A DNA stretch of 64,000 nucleotides from Oscillatoria sp. CS-180 (GCF_028330965.1 NZ_JAQMUB010000042.1:1-64000), one strand, 5' to 3'. Positions 48,291 through 58,038 are shown, counted from the stretch's first letter. The notes: a model not told the origin generated them from the sequence alone. Made by a program: numbers and translations.

Positions 48291-49787
48291 CTACGCCTCT
48301 GGTGAGGGAATCGTAATATCGACCTGAGTCACTTGCTGGTCTGGGCTTAAAGTCGTTAGTGGTGGCTGAATTTCGGTAGCATTCCCAACCACCAGCACAA
48401 CTAAATCTTCCGGCTTGAGGTGAGTTTGAGCCGCTTCTAAGACCATTTCAGACGTTGTATTAGCCACAGCCTCGCGGAACTGAAAAACGAAATCCTGAGG
48501 ATAGTCATAGTACTCATAGCGCACCAGACGAGACAGCGTTTGTTCAGGGCTTTGGAAATTGAAAACAAAGCTGTTGAGAACAGAATCTTTGGCTCTAGCT
48601 AGTTCCTCAGTAGAAACAGGAACCTGACGAATTCTGTCAATCTCCTCCTTAACCGATTGAATGAATGGAACGGTCGCGTCTGATCGCGTCTGTCCCCCAC
48701 CAATAAAAATACCGTCGTAATCGTAGCGGGCTGCCCAGAAAGCATACACCACATAGGCTAGCCCCTGGCGCGATCGCACCTCATTGAACAGACGGCCACC
48801 AAAGCCATTAAGCACTTCATTCATGACCGACATCGCCGGATAATCTTCGGCGCTGCGCTGCCCCCCAATGTGTCCAATCTGGACATAGCTCTGGGAGAGT
48901 TGCGGCTGATCGACGAGAAATATGCCTGTTTGGGCTTGGTCAGCGGTAGGAGCCGTCGGCAGGCTGGGCGCATCTGCGGGCGCTTGCCAATTACCGAATG
49001 CCTCTGAGATCAGCATTTTCATCTGCTCAGGGTCAATATCGCCTGAGATTGCTAATATCGTTTGATCAGGACGGACTGAGGCGTTGTAAAACTCAGTAAT
49101 GTCATCCCGCGAGACATTGTTGAGCGTGCTGTACTCATAGGTGCGGGCATAGGGACTTTCACGGCCATAAACCAGCTTACGAAATTCACGCGAAGCGATG
49201 TCATCAGGATTATCATTGCGGCGATCAATCGAGCCACGATATTGGTTCTTCAAAAACTCAATACGGTCAGGGGCAAAAGCTGGCTGCTGGACGACATCTG
49301 CGAACAGCGCAAAGACGTCCTCCAAATCTTCGGTCAGCGTATTAAAACTAGCAGCACCCGAATCGACATCAACAGACGTTTCGACAGACGCCGCTCGTTG
49401 CTCCAGGGCTAGGTTCAATTCCTCAGCCGAGTAGGTCTCGGTACCTCCTAGACGCATGGCGTCCCCCATAATGTCGCCAAGGCCCGTTTGGCTATTAGGA
49501 ACCAGTCGCTCTCCGGTCCGAAACGTGGCACTACCCGTAACCAAGGGCAATTCATGATCTTCCATGAGATACACGACCAGGCCATTGGGTAATTCATAGC
49601 GCTCATAGTCTGGAATTTGCAGTTCACCGAGAGGCGGAAATTCCAGTTCGGTGTAGTGACGAGCAGTGCCAGCGGTAGCAGGCGATTGCCAGCTCAGAGC
49701 AAGAACGCTCGCTAACGTCAAAATGCCCAAGAGAAAAGACATCCAACGGAAGCGACGAATCATTTTGAAGGAGAAGGACCCACGCAT
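48291..49787 (-). CDS. M16 family peptidase-like protein, non-catalytic partner
   Basis: The 498-residue protein has an N-terminal signal/anchor (about residues 10-40) and M16 domains, but where HxxEH should occur it reads LGDIMGDAM, so it cannot bind the catalytic zinc. It keeps the Arg/Tyr substrate-binding region (GGRLFNEVRSRQGLAYVVYA) of the non-catalytic subunit. In bacterial two-gene M16 systems this chain pairs with a catalytic chain, here the gene just upstream (49837-51414). The pair is probably periplasmic and degrades peptides. Confidence 0.88.
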   Translation of the reverse strand: MRGSFSFKMIRRFRWMSFLLGILTLASVLALSWQSPATAGTARHYTELEFPPLGELQIPDYERYELPNGLVVYLMEDHELPLVTGSATFRTGERLVPNSQTGLGDIMGDAMRLGGTETYSAEELNLALEQRAASVETSVDVDSGAASFNTLTEDLEDVFALFADVVQQPAFAPDRIEFLKNQYRGSIDRRNDNPDDIASREFRKLVYGRESPYARTYEYSTLNNVSRDDITEFYNASVRPDQTILAISGDIDPEQMKMLISEAFGNWQAPADAPSLPTAPTADQAQTGIFLVDQPQLSQSYVQIGHIGGQRSAEDYPAMSVMNEVLNGFGGRLFNEVRSRQGLAYVVYAFWAARYDYDGIFIGGGQTRSDATVPFIQSVKEEIDRIRQVPVSTEELARAKDSVLNSFVFNFQSPEQTLSRLVRYEYYDYPQDFVFQFREAVANTTSEMVLEAAQTHLKPEDLVVLVVGNATEIQPPLTTLSPDQQVTQVDITIPSPEA

Positions 49788-49836
49788 AGCGACAGTGTTG
49801 ATAAGGGGTTAACAGAGAAAGACGGAAGAGCGATCG

Positions 49837-51414
49837 CTAGGATCCCTCAACAGGAATAATCTTGCCGACTGTTCGATTGTTGGCCTGAAAGGTTTCTTGA
49901 GCAACTCGTTGAATATCCTCAACCGTAACCGCCTCAATATCTTTCAGTTCCGTGAAAATATTGCGCCAGGATCCCGTTTTGGCCTCATATTCAGCCAGTA
50001 AAGCCGCCATTCCGGCATTAGAGTCTAGCTGCCTCAACAGTCCAGCCCGAGCCTGTGTCTTGACTCGATCTAGCTCCTGCTCAGAGACCGGCTCGGTTTT
50101 GAGTTGTTCAAGCTGCTGATGAATTTCCTCGCCGATTTGGTCCGGTGCCACATCAGGAGCCGTGAGTCCATACAAGATCAACATGTTGGGATATTTGTCG
50201 CCCGGAAAGCCGCTGAATCCTCCAATATCCAAGGCAATTTGCTGGTCTTCAACCAATTCTTTGTAGAGGCGCGATGTTCTGCCTCTGACCAAAATTCCTT
50301 CGATCATGCCGTAGATAGTATGGTCAGGGTGGTTAATTCCAGGGCGGTGATAGCCCTCCAAATACCAGGGTTGAGACGGTAGCTCCAGCGTAAATTCTCT
50401 AGGAGACTGTTGAGGCGGCTCTTCAATGGTCACTTCAGCAGGCAAACTACGGGCGCTGAACCGACCAAAGTAGGTTTCTGCCATCTCCTGCACGGTCTCG
50501 GCAGCGACATCACCAACGACAATCCCAATCAGGTTATTCGGCCCATAGTAATTATCGAAAAAGCCTTGCACAGTATCACGAGTTGCTACGTACAAGTCTT
50601 CTTGATAGCCAATAATCGGACGGCGATAGGGATGTTCTTCGAAGGCTTCTTCTAAGAAGACTTCAATAAGCTGACCAATGGGAGAATTATCAACCCGCAT
50701 CCGCCGCTCTTCCAGGATCACTTCTTTCTCTTCGTAAAATTCTCGAAAGACAGGTTCTAGAAAGCGTTCAGACTCTAAAGACATCCACAGCTCTAGTTTG
50801 TTGGATGGCAGGCTGTAGAAATAGCGGGTCGCGTCAGCACCGGTGGTGGCATTGAGACCCACACCTCCGGCCTGTTCCACAATTTGACCATACTTGTTCT
50901 GCTCAACATACTGGGAGGCTTGTTGACGCAAATCTAATAGCTGCGATCGCAAGGTCTCTGCTACTTCCGCCTGCCCCGCTGCTTCAGCTGCCAACAGTTG
51001 ATCGAAAATAGCATCCATCTCATCAAGCAACGCTTTCTCAGCTGCGTAATTCGTTGTACCAATTTGCTGAGTTCCTTTAAAGGCCAAATGTTCTAGGTAG
51101 TGGGCAATCCCTGTTGCGCCATCGGCCTCATTGACGGCCCCAACATCGGCATACAGCATGAAAGAGACTACAGGGGCTTGATGGCGCTCTAGCACGATGA
51201 ATTTCATGCCGTTGTCGAGGGTAAACTCGCTGACTTGCTCTGCAACCCGATCAAGATAGGGCTGAATTGAGGTGGTCTCGGCGGTCGCTTCTCGCCCTAA
51301 AGCCGCCGTCGGCCAACCAAGTAGAGTCGAACAACTTAATACCCCAACAACTAGTAGCGACAGAATGGGTCGCCAAAACTTGCCTGAAGGTAAAGGTCTG
51401 TGAAAATGTATCAT
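49837..51414 (-). CDS. M16 family zinc peptidase, catalytic partner
   Basis: The 525-residue protein has a signal peptide (about residues 10-40) and the inverted zinc motif HYLEH within GATGIAHYLEHLAFKGT, followed by the downstream Glu region and LEERRMRVDNSP. It lies 49 bp upstream of its non-catalytic partner on the same strand. The two together form the heterodimeric M16B type seen in many bacteria. Substrate not known. Confidence 0.92.
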   Translation of the reverse strand: MIHFHRPLPSGKFWRPILSLLVVGVLSCSTLLGWPTAALGREATAETTSIQPYLDRVAEQVSEFTLDNGMKFIVLERHQAPVVSFMLYADVGAVNEADGATGIAHYLEHLAFKGTQQIGTTNYAAEKALLDEMDAIFDQLLAAEAAGQAEVAETLRSQLLDLRQQASQYVEQNKYGQIVEQAGGVGLNATTGADATRYFYSLPSNKLELWMSLESERFLEPVFREFYEEKEVILEERRMRVDNSPIGQLIEVFLEEAFEEHPYRRPIIGYQEDLYVATRDTVQGFFDNYYGPNNLIGIVVGDVAAETVQEMAETYFGRFSARSLPAEVTIEEPPQQSPREFTLELPSQPWYLEGYHRPGINHPDHTIYGMIEGILVRGRTSRLYKELVEDQQIALDIGGFSGFPGDKYPNMLILYGLTAPDVAPDQIGEEIHQQLEQLKTEPVSEQELDRVKTQARAGLLRQLDSNAGMAALLAEYEAKTGSWRNIFTELKDIEAVTVEDIQRVAQETFQANNRTVGKIIPVEGS

Positions 51415-51717
51415 TGCGATCGCCCATCACCATTCCATAGTCATTTCAGCACATGAATTCCATTCATGACCATTTAAACAACCCAATTCTTGGGAAGATG
51501 CAACTTTTTCTGATGGAGAAGAGAATTTAATTTGAGGTTTGCAACACACCTTGCTCTTATTTTGCCTTCGCGCGTTCTAACCCCTGTGTGTAGTGAAGAA
51601 CGTTGTTTATATAATGACGTTAAAACTAGACTAGGCGCTGAACTACAGCGTCTTCGTTGTCGCTCGGGTAACAGTGCGCTGCATTGCACTTAATTGATAG
51701 CACTTGAGAGGTATTCC

Positions 51718-52515
51718 TTGGCTCAGGCCGTAGAACTTTCCAGCCTTGCACAGTGGGGACGCCGCCTATTTGCAGCAGTCATGCTAGGTGGGCAAGTGGT
51801 TATTCATCTGATTTCCCGCCCTATCCATAATCGCAATACCATTGATCAAATGGCTGCTGTTGGCCCCGAATCACTGATGATTGCTCTGCTGACAGCAAGC
51901 TTCGTAGGAATGGTGTTCACTATTCAAGTGACGCGAGAATTCCTAAATTTTGGCGCCGGGACTGCTGTTGGCGGGGTTCTGGCTCTGACGCTGGCACGTG
52001 AGTTAGCACCTGTATTGACAGCAGTGATTTTAGCCGGGCGCGTGGGTTCAGCATTTGCTGCAGAAATTGGCACTATGAAAGTGACGGAGCAGATTGATGC
52101 CCTACAAATTCTGAAAACTGATCCGGTTGACTATCTTGTCATCCCGCGAGTCGTTGCTTGTGCCTTGATGTTGCCCGTTTTAAGCCTGCTGTCTTTCATT
52201 ACAGGCATGACGGGCGGCTTTATTATTGCAACCAATTTGTACGGTATCTCGCAAACCGTTTTTGTGAACTCAGCCCAAAATTTTTTGTCTATTTGGGATT
52301 TGGTCACCGCGATTATCAAAGCGTTTGTGTTTGGCATTTTAATTGCCGTCATTGGATGTAGCTGGGGCTTAACAACGTCTGGTGGTGCTAAGGGTGTGGG
52401 GCAATCCACAACAACAGCGGTTGTAACGGCGCTGCTGGCTATTTTTATCAGCAATTTCTTTCTGTCTTGGCTCATGTTCCAAGGGACTGGAAGTGCCGTT
52501 ATCGGTAACTTTTGA
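51718..52515 (+). CDS. MlaE-type ABC transporter permease (lipid transport)
   Basis: The product has five to six transmembrane segments and the MlaE signatures VGMVFTIQVTREFLNFGAG and LARELAPVLTAVILAGRVGSAFAAEIGTMKVTEQIDAL. MlaE permeases move phospholipids between membranes with an MCE protein and ATPase; those partners are not adjacent, as is common in cyanobacteria and plastids (TGD1). The frame is open to a TTG at 51694, but GAGAGG lies six bases before the TTG at 51718, giving a 265-residue protein, which I prefer. Confidence 0.9.
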   Translation: MAQAVELSSLAQWGRRLFAAVMLGGQVVIHLISRPIHNRNTIDQMAAVGPESLMIALLTASFVGMVFTIQVTREFLNFGAGTAVGGVLALTLARELAPVLTAVILAGRVGSAFAAEIGTMKVTEQIDALQILKTDPVDYLVIPRVVACALMLPVLSLLSFITGMTGGFIIATNLYGISQTVFVNSAQNFLSIWDLVTAIIKAFVFGILIAVIGCSWGLTTSGGAKGVGQSTTTAVVTALLAIFISNFFLSWLMFQGTGSAVIGNF

Positions 52516-52622
52516 TTCTCATATAACTATCGTCAGTTCCCCTAGTTCAGTTGAGCACAGGGAATGATCATGGTTCAATCAGTTATCGCTATGATTCTGA
52601 AAACAGTCTTGCAGAGGATGTC

Positions 52623-53381
52623 ATGACGACACTGACGCTAATTCTGGCTCATGTTGAAGCAGCTCATCAACTAACTAGACTGCTGGAAACACCATTGAGT
52701 ACCGGAGCGATCGCGACCGGTATGGCGATCGCAGTCGCCTTGGGTGCTGTTCATGCTCTCTCCCCGGGTCACGGCAAGGCGCTTGTGGGAGCTTACCTCG
52801 TGGGCAGTCAAGGAACGCCAGGGGCCGCTCTTTGGCTAGGAATCACGACCACAATTACCCATACCTTGACAGTCTTCATCTTAGGTTTGACGACACTGAT
52901 CACGGCTCAATACCTTGATCTGGATCAGATCTATCCTGTCTTAGGGGCACTCAGTGGATTGACGATTTGTTGGGTTGGGTTACGGCTACTGTGGATTCGT
53001 CTCCGTGCAGGCAGCACTGAACATCCTCACGCCCATCCTCATTCTCATAACCACGACCATACTCACGATCCTCCTACCGACTGGCCTTCTCTTCTAACGA
53101 TTGGAATTTCTGGGGGAATAGTGCCATGCCCAGCAGCACTAGTTTTGCTGCTCAGCGCGATCGCACTCCATCAGGTGGCCTATGGACTAGTCCTGATCAG
53201 CGGATTTAGCCTCGGTCTAGCCGCTGTTTTGACAGGCTTGGGATTAACAGCCGTCTACGCCCGCCGTTGGTTAGAGCAGATGACAATTGCAGGCGATTTA
53301 ATCCAAAAACTCTCGGTACTCAGCGCCGCTATTACAGTTTGCCTGGGCCTAAGCCTGACAACAGTAGCCATTATGGGCTAA
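52623..53381 (+). CDS. NicO/RcnA-type nickel-cobalt exporter
   Basis: From ATG at 52623 (with AGAGG upstream) the product is 252 residues, with about six transmembrane segments, the GAVHALSPGHGKALVGAYLVG motif in the first half and GISGGIVPCPAALVLLL in the second. A His-rich cytosolic loop (EHPHAHPHSHNHDHTHD) separates the halves and would bind Ni2+ or Co2+. RcnA-like proteins export these ions. It is followed by the convergent Mn exporter gene, so two metal exporters lie side by side. Confidence 0.88.
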   Translation: MTTLTLILAHVEAAHQLTRLLETPLSTGAIATGMAIAVALGAVHALSPGHGKALVGAYLVGSQGTPGAALWLGITTTITHTLTVFILGLTTLITAQYLDLDQIYPVLGALSGLTICWVGLRLLWIRLRAGSTEHPHAHPHSHNHDHTHDPPTDWPSLLTIGISGGIVPCPAALVLLLSAIALHQVAYGLVLISGFSLGLAAVLTGLGLTAVYARRWLEQMTIAGDLIQKLSVLSAAITVCLGLSLTTVAIMG

Positions 53382-53469
53382 AGTCACCTAAAAAATTTCC
53401 CCATAGGACTAACCCAGAGATCTACGAGGCAGTAGATCGAGTCAAACTTGCGTCGTCCTACGGCCTTCT

Positions 53470-54093
53470 CTAGGCCATATCCCAAGCGGCAATTAAACCA
53501 AAGAGAATAAATAAAGTACCGCCTAATCCTGCGAGCAGTCGCTCTGAAATCCGTCCAGCAATTAGCTTGCCGCACGCGACCGCGATCGCTGCGCACACTG
53601 CATGCCCCAATGTTGCCCCTGCCACAACACCCACTGGATGGTGAGCCGCCGCCAGTGTCATTGTTGCGAGCTGAGTGCGATCGCCCCACTCAGCCACAAA
53701 GGTCAGACTAAACGCCTCTATCAAAACACTGCCTATCGTCCACCTCACCACGCCTTGCTCTCGTTGCTCAATAGCCTCTAAAGCCTCTTCCTGTTCACCA
53801 GACAATCCCATCGGCGCAGATAATCGACTCGCATCATATAAAAGCTTGATACCGCAACCCAAAAAAAGAGTAATGACTAACGCTTGAACATAATGTCGCG
53901 GCAAAAGGGTTGCTATTTGCCCTAACAGAACCGATAGAATCGTCATCAAGAATAGAGCAGCTGTGACTCCCAAAAACACCCAACGGCGAGGGTGTTTCAT
54001 CGATAAAATGGCACCAATAAAAAAAGTCTTATCACCCAATTCTGACAGTGTAATCAGACTGAGTCCGGCAGTAAAGCCTGTCAGTATAGTCAT
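53470..54093 (-). CDS. mnx: GDT1/UPF0016 family manganese exporter (Mnx/PAM71-like)
   Basis: The 207-residue protein has six transmembrane helices and the two family motifs ELGDKT (residues about 17-22) and EWGDRT. Cyanobacterial members export Mn2+ from the cytosol to the thylakoid lumen or periplasm and protect against manganese toxicity; plant PAM71 and yeast Gdt1 are homologues. AGAGG precedes the ATG. A yybP-ykoY-type manganese riboswitch lies in the leader (54180-54300), in keeping with this role. Confidence 0.9.
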   Translation of the reverse strand: MTILTGFTAGLSLITLSELGDKTFFIGAILSMKHPRRWVFLGVTAALFLMTILSVLLGQIATLLPRHYVQALVITLFLGCGIKLLYDASRLSAPMGLSGEQEEALEAIEQREQGVVRWTIGSVLIEAFSLTFVAEWGDRTQLATMTLAAAHHPVGVVAGATLGHAVCAAIAVACGKLIAGRISERLLAGLGGTLFILFGLIAAWDMA

Positions 54094-54179
54094 ATCTACC
54101 TCTCAATTAAGTAACCATTGAGCAGGCTTGACGGAAAACTCAAAAGCCCCCACCAAGCCCATCTCAACTAGTGGACTCG

Positions 54180-54300
54180 GTGAAGGTCTCGCTAACAAAT
54201 CACTTGCAACTTGCAACTTGCTGCCTGAACCAGACTCATCGTCAGCATGTTGATTCAGACACATTGACCTTCACAGAAAGTCAGAGCTACTCCCCTTCAT
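54180..54300 (-). promoter_or_regulatory. yybP-ykoY manganese riboswitch in the mnx leader
   Basis: Read on the minus strand the leader contains GAAGGGGAGTAGCTCT at its 5' side, AATCAACATGCTGACGATG in the middle and TTAGCGAGACCTTCACC at the 3' side. These match the conserved GGGGAGUAG, UCAACAU and GCGAGACCUU elements of the yybP-ykoY class, and GAAGG pairs with CCTTC as P1. The variable arm contains three tandem ACTTGCA-like heptamers (54202-54221). Mn2+ binding normally opens expression of exporters. About 86 bases separate it from the ATG, enough for an expression platform, whose structure I could not settle. Confidence 0.85.
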
Positions 54301-54640
54301 TAATTGCAATACTACCATGAAAAAGCCTCACAAAAAAGGCCTTTAAACTCACAACCGATTTGTTTTTTGATATTCAGCCAGCCATTTTTACTCATTTTTA
54401 ATTCATATTTGAATAACTTCGAATCAAGGTTTTAATACCCGCTTTCAGGCTTTAAAAGCGATCGCTTTCAAAAGACTGTAGTCAAATCAAGGGTTGATCT
54501 CAACCCCCGAACCAGTAAACAAGTAGAGCGGTTTTCCTGCCCTTTGATCTATCTCTTCCCACCGAAACATTGCAATTTGCAATACAGTCTGAGGTACTTT
54601 GACAAGATAGGTTCAATCTTTACGTCAAAGGGACTCTACG
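54301..54640. other. 340-bp region between the mnx leader and the urc operon
   Basis: Divergent regulatory region with no gene. It contains the ATTGCAATTTGCAAT palindrome (54569-54583) and TTGACA (54599-54604), listed separately, and AT-rich sequence elsewhere, with an AAAAAAGGCC stretch near 54331-54340. Confidence 0.4.
54569..54604 (+). promoter_or_regulatory. operator-like palindrome and -35 box upstream of the urc operon
   Basis: ATTGCAATTTGCAAT is a perfect 15-base palindrome (odd centre) at 54569-54583. TTGACA, a perfect -35 hexamer, follows at 54599-54604, 37 bp before the first gene; a matching -10 is weak. The arrangement is that of a regulator site next to a promoter, but no regulator gene lies in the operon. 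Confidence 0.4.
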
Positions 54641-55909
54641 ATGACATCGGCTAAGTCACCGCGCCATAAGCACATTGTTCTGACCTCTCACCCTGGGCAA
54701 TCTGGCAACCAAGCATGTCCTATTCAGTGGGGGAAGCCTGATCCCAACGAGCGAGGCCCTGTTATTGCAACGTTAGGGAATCGCTCACATCGCAACGCAA
54801 TTGGGACGCATTCAGGCGGCTATGCGGTTTATCGAGCACTGGCGATCGCGAGCGGCAGTTTAGAACGCGACCATCGCGCTGACCTAACCAATACAGCACC
54901 AACGACGGCGATTGGCCCTCACCCGAGTTGGGGTGATCCTCACAAAATTGTCTCGCTTGATCCCTTTGGTGCCCTTGACAACGGCCTATTCTCAGACCTT
55001 CGGGCACAAGGCTATGACATTCGTCCTTCGATCGCCATCACAAAAGCTCACATCAACTTGCCTGAACTCCAGGAAGCCGTTACGAAGGGACGCCTCAACG
55101 TTGATGGCAAGATTTTGAAGCCTGGTGGCGAACTGGTTGTGACAAAAGCGGCGATCGAACCCGTTTGGCACTTACCGGGTATTGCCCATCGATTTGGCGT
55201 GGCTGAAAGCGATTTGCGTCGGACTTTGTTTGAACAAACCGGCGGGATGTTCCCAGAATTAGTGACGCGCCCTGACTTAGAGGTTTTCTTACCGCCGATT
55301 GGTGGACATACGGTTTATATTCTGGGCGATCTTGACGCTATTACTGATCCAGAACGGCCTCTAGCCGTTCGCATCCATGATGAATGCAACGGCTCTGATG
55401 TTTTTGGCTCCGATATCTGTACCTGCCGCCCCTATTTAGTACACGGCATTGAGGTCGCTCTGACGACAGCTCAGGCAGGCGGTGCCGGAGTCGTTATTTA
55501 TGCTCGCAAAGAAGGCCGGGCTTTGGGCGAGGTGACTAAGTTCCTGGTCTACAATGCTCGCAAGCGACAGGAGGGAGGCGATCGCGCTGATACTTACTTC
55601 GCTCGTACGGAGTGCGTTGCAGGCGTTCAAGATATGCGTTTTCAAGAACTAATGCCCGATGTGATGCACTGGCTAGGAATGACTCGCATTGACCAGTTCG
55701 TCTCCATGAGCAATCTGAAGTACGATGCCGTTACTGAATCCGGCATCGAGATCGTAGAGCGCGTCACCATTCCAGAGGACCTCATTCCTGCAGACGCTCA
55801 GGTCGAAATTAACGCAAAGAAAGCCGCAGGTTACTATACCGAGGATGACGTTCCTGATGAATCCGACCTAGCACAAACGATTGGTCGGCAATATGAGGAT
55901 GTGCAATGA
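54641..55909 (+). CDS. GTP cyclohydrolase II-like protein of the URC uracil-catabolism type (Urc1)
   Basis: The 422-residue protein has a family-specific N-terminal region (NRSHRNAIGTHSGGYAVYRAL) and a C-terminal GTP cyclohydrolase II domain with zinc-ligand cysteines in HDECNGSDVFGSDICTC and the GTP-binding ARKEGRALGEVTK segment. It is much longer than riboflavin-pathway RibA and lacks the RibB half. The next gene is DUF1688 (Urc4-like), overlapping by 4 bp (ATGA), and upp follows; this trio is the hallmark of the URC pathway for uracil breakdown first described in Lachancea. Its exact reaction there is not assigned here. Confidence 0.82.
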   Translation: MTSAKSPRHKHIVLTSHPGQSGNQACPIQWGKPDPNERGPVIATLGNRSHRNAIGTHSGGYAVYRALAIASGSLERDHRADLTNTAPTTAIGPHPSWGDPHKIVSLDPFGALDNGLFSDLRAQGYDIRPSIAITKAHINLPELQEAVTKGRLNVDGKILKPGGELVVTKAAIEPVWHLPGIAHRFGVAESDLRRTLFEQTGGMFPELVTRPDLEVFLPPIGGHTVYILGDLDAITDPERPLAVRIHDECNGSDVFGSDICTCRPYLVHGIEVALTTAQAGGAGVVIYARKEGRALGEVTKFLVYNARKRQEGGDRADTYFARTECVAGVQDMRFQELMPDVMHWLGMTRIDQFVSMSNLKYDAVTESGIEIVERVTIPEDLIPADAQVEINAKKAAGYYTEDDVPDESDLAQTIGRQYEDVQ

Positions 55910-57141
55910 CGCCCGACGAACACACTGCGATCGCTTATCTTCGTCAGCCTCAGGCCATTCGCGAACGCTGCCACGACCTTTTCGAGCTATGTCAGGCGGA
56001 TCAACTCGACCATTTTGCCTGCGATCTGGCTCAGCTAGACCCCGTTGCAGACTACGTGATTAAGACAACGCAGCAGGACTATCCTAATTTCGATGTCCCT
56101 TTCCATAGCCGTTGGCGTCATTTCGATACGGATGGCGTTTCCCGTTTGCCTGCGCTGAATGCAGCGTTATCAGGTTTGTTGCTAGAAGAGGCCGCGCGAT
56201 CGCGGTTGGACCTAGCCATTATCAGCGTCTTGCTAGATGCAGGCGCAGGCAGCCAGTGGCGCTATTACGACCACGATGTCGATCAAACCCTGAGTCGTTC
56301 CGAAGGGCTGGCTGTCGCGAGTCTTCGCGCATTTCAAAAAGGACTTTTCTCGTCTGATCCCAAAGCACCCTACCAAGTCGATGCCACCGCGCTGCAAAAG
56401 CTCACTGAAACCGATCTAGCTGCCATCTTTCAGGTCACTGCTGACAATCCCCTAGTCGGACTGTCGGGTCGCCTCACGCTGCTCCATCAGTTAGGTGAAA
56501 CGATTGCCTCTCAGCCCCAGCGCTTTGGTGATTACTGTCCTCGACCTGGAAATTTGTTGGACTATTGGCAGTCTGCTTTTGGTCAAACGCTGGATGCTGG
56601 AAAGTTGCTGACAGACGTGTTGGAGAGCTTTAGTTCCATTTGGCCCGGCAGAGTCGCGATCGCTCAAACTAATCTGGGCGACGTTTGGCCCCATCCGGCA
56701 CTACCAGAGACTGATCTCGGCTCCAATTTAGTGCCCTTGCACAAGCTTTCTCAGTGGCTCACTTACTCTTTGGTAGAACCCTTGCAGACAGCAGGACTCA
56801 CCGTTCAAAATCTCAATGCCCTAACAGGATTAGCGGAATATCGCAACGGGGGTCTGTGTGTCGATCTGGGACTGCTGATTCCGAAACATCCTGCTGTCAT
56901 CAAAGATGCTCACCTGCCAAGTTCACCTATCGTGGTTGAATGGCGAGCACTAACGGTAATGATGTTAGATCGGGTAGGCGATCGGGTTCGCACCCAGCTC
57001 AACAAAACGGCTGATGAACTCCCCCTGATCAAAATCCTGCAAGGCGGCACCTGGACAGCTGGGCGTCGTATTGCCAAACACCTCAGGCCTGAAACTGGGG
57101 CACCCCCCATCACGATTCAAAGCGACGGCACCGTTTTCTAA
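55906..57141 (+). CDS. DUF1688 protein, Urc4/Urg3-like (uracil catabolism)
   Basis: The 411-residue protein matches DUF1688: PNFDVPFHSRWRHF, DLAIISVLLDAGAGSQWRYYD, GRSEGLAVASLRAF-like SRSEGLAVASL, LTGLAEYRNGGLCVDLGLL and a C-terminal EWRALTVMMLDRV. Family members Urc4 and Urg3 take part in the URC pathway of uracil degradation; the reaction catalysed is not established to my knowledge. ATG overlaps the preceding stop as ATGA, indicating tight coupling with the Urc1-like protein. Confidence 0.85.
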   Translation: MTPDEHTAIAYLRQPQAIRERCHDLFELCQADQLDHFACDLAQLDPVADYVIKTTQQDYPNFDVPFHSRWRHFDTDGVSRLPALNAALSGLLLEEAARSRLDLAIISVLLDAGAGSQWRYYDHDVDQTLSRSEGLAVASLRAFQKGLFSSDPKAPYQVDATALQKLTETDLAAIFQVTADNPLVGLSGRLTLLHQLGETIASQPQRFGDYCPRPGNLLDYWQSAFGQTLDAGKLLTDVLESFSSIWPGRVAIAQTNLGDVWPHPALPETDLGSNLVPLHKLSQWLTYSLVEPLQTAGLTVQNLNALTGLAEYRNGGLCVDLGLLIPKHPAVIKDAHLPSSPIVVEWRALTVMMLDRVGDRVRTQLNKTADELPLIKILQGGTWTAGRRIAKHLRPETGAPPITIQSDGTVF

Positions 57142-57399
57142 TCCTTGCCCGCTTCTATTGCCCCAGATTTCTCTAGATCACAAGACTTGCCCATCCGTGT
57201 TTAATGCCGCTGGGGTTCACTGGGTTCCAAACCGCCATAAATAGCTCACTATTTTGTCCTGAACGCACTACAACCCCCAGTCTGCAAGCCACAGCAATCT
57301 CTCTTCAGCCAATAGCGCTCTGAACATGGCCTTGATAAGGCTGCTAGGTAACCCTTTCCTGCTCTCTGCTCCTCAGACCCTTATTTTTTAACCCCTTCT

Positions 57400-58032
57400 A
57401 TGAACAACTCTGTGACCCTGATTGACCATCCGCTGATCCAACATAAGCTCACGCTAATGCGGCAAAAAGATACCAGCACTGCTAAATTTCGCCAGCTTCT
57501 AGGTGAGATCAGCATGTTGTTGGCTTATGAGGTCACCCGCAGTATGCCCCTCGAAAAAGTTCTCATTGAAACGCCTCTAGCCTCAATGGACGCCCCCGTG
57601 CTGGCAGGCAAAAAGCTCGTTCTCATCTCCATCATGCGGGCCGGACAGGGGATTCTAGACGGCATGTTGCAGCTCATACCTTCAGCTCGTGTTGGTCACA
57701 TCGGTCTCTATCGAGATCCCAGAACCCATATTCCAGTGGAGTATTACTTCAAAGTGCCAGACGACGTTCACGGACGAGACATGCTGGTGGTTGATCCCAT
57801 GTTAGCCACAGGAAACTCTGCCGTCGCTGCTGTTTACCGTCTTAAAGAAACTCTCCCCCAGTCCATCAAATTCGTTTGTCTCCTCGCCGCCCCTGAAGGT
57901 ATTGCCCATTTTCATGAAGAGCATCCCGATGTTCCCATATTCACCGCCGCCATTGATGAACAGTTGGACGATCAGGGTTACATTCTGCCGGGATTGGGGG
58001 ATGCGGGCGATCGCATGTTCGGCACCAAGTAA
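57400..58032 (+). CDS. upp: uracil phosphoribosyltransferase
   Basis: The 210-residue enzyme converts uracil and PRPP to UMP. It shows the type I PRTase loop [15 protein letters not shown], the [12 protein letters not shown] segment and a C-terminal [12 protein letters not shown] uracil-binding region. In the URC route this enzyme (Urc6) makes UMP as the first step, so its position 258 bp behind the urc1- and urc4-like genes fits; it also serves ordinary salvage. The spacer has no obvious terminator, so it may be part of the same operon. Confidence 0.95.
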   Translation: MNNSVTLIDHPLIQHKLTLMRQKDTSTAKFRQLLGEISMLLAYEVTRSMPLEKVLIETPLASMDAPVLAGKKLVLISIMRAGQGILDGMLQLIPSARVGHIGLYRDPRTHIPVEYYFKVPDDVHGRDMLVVDPMLATGNSAVAAVYRLKETLPQSIKFVCLLAAPEGIAHFHEEHPDVPIFTAAIDEQLDDQGYILPGLGDAGDRMFGTK

Positions 58033-58038
58033 ACGGTA

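Noticed and set aside
52524-52560. Further copy of the hairpin repeat (TCGTCAGTTCCCCTAG)
   Set aside because: Only about 13 of 16 bases match and neither the hairpin nor the tail is present.
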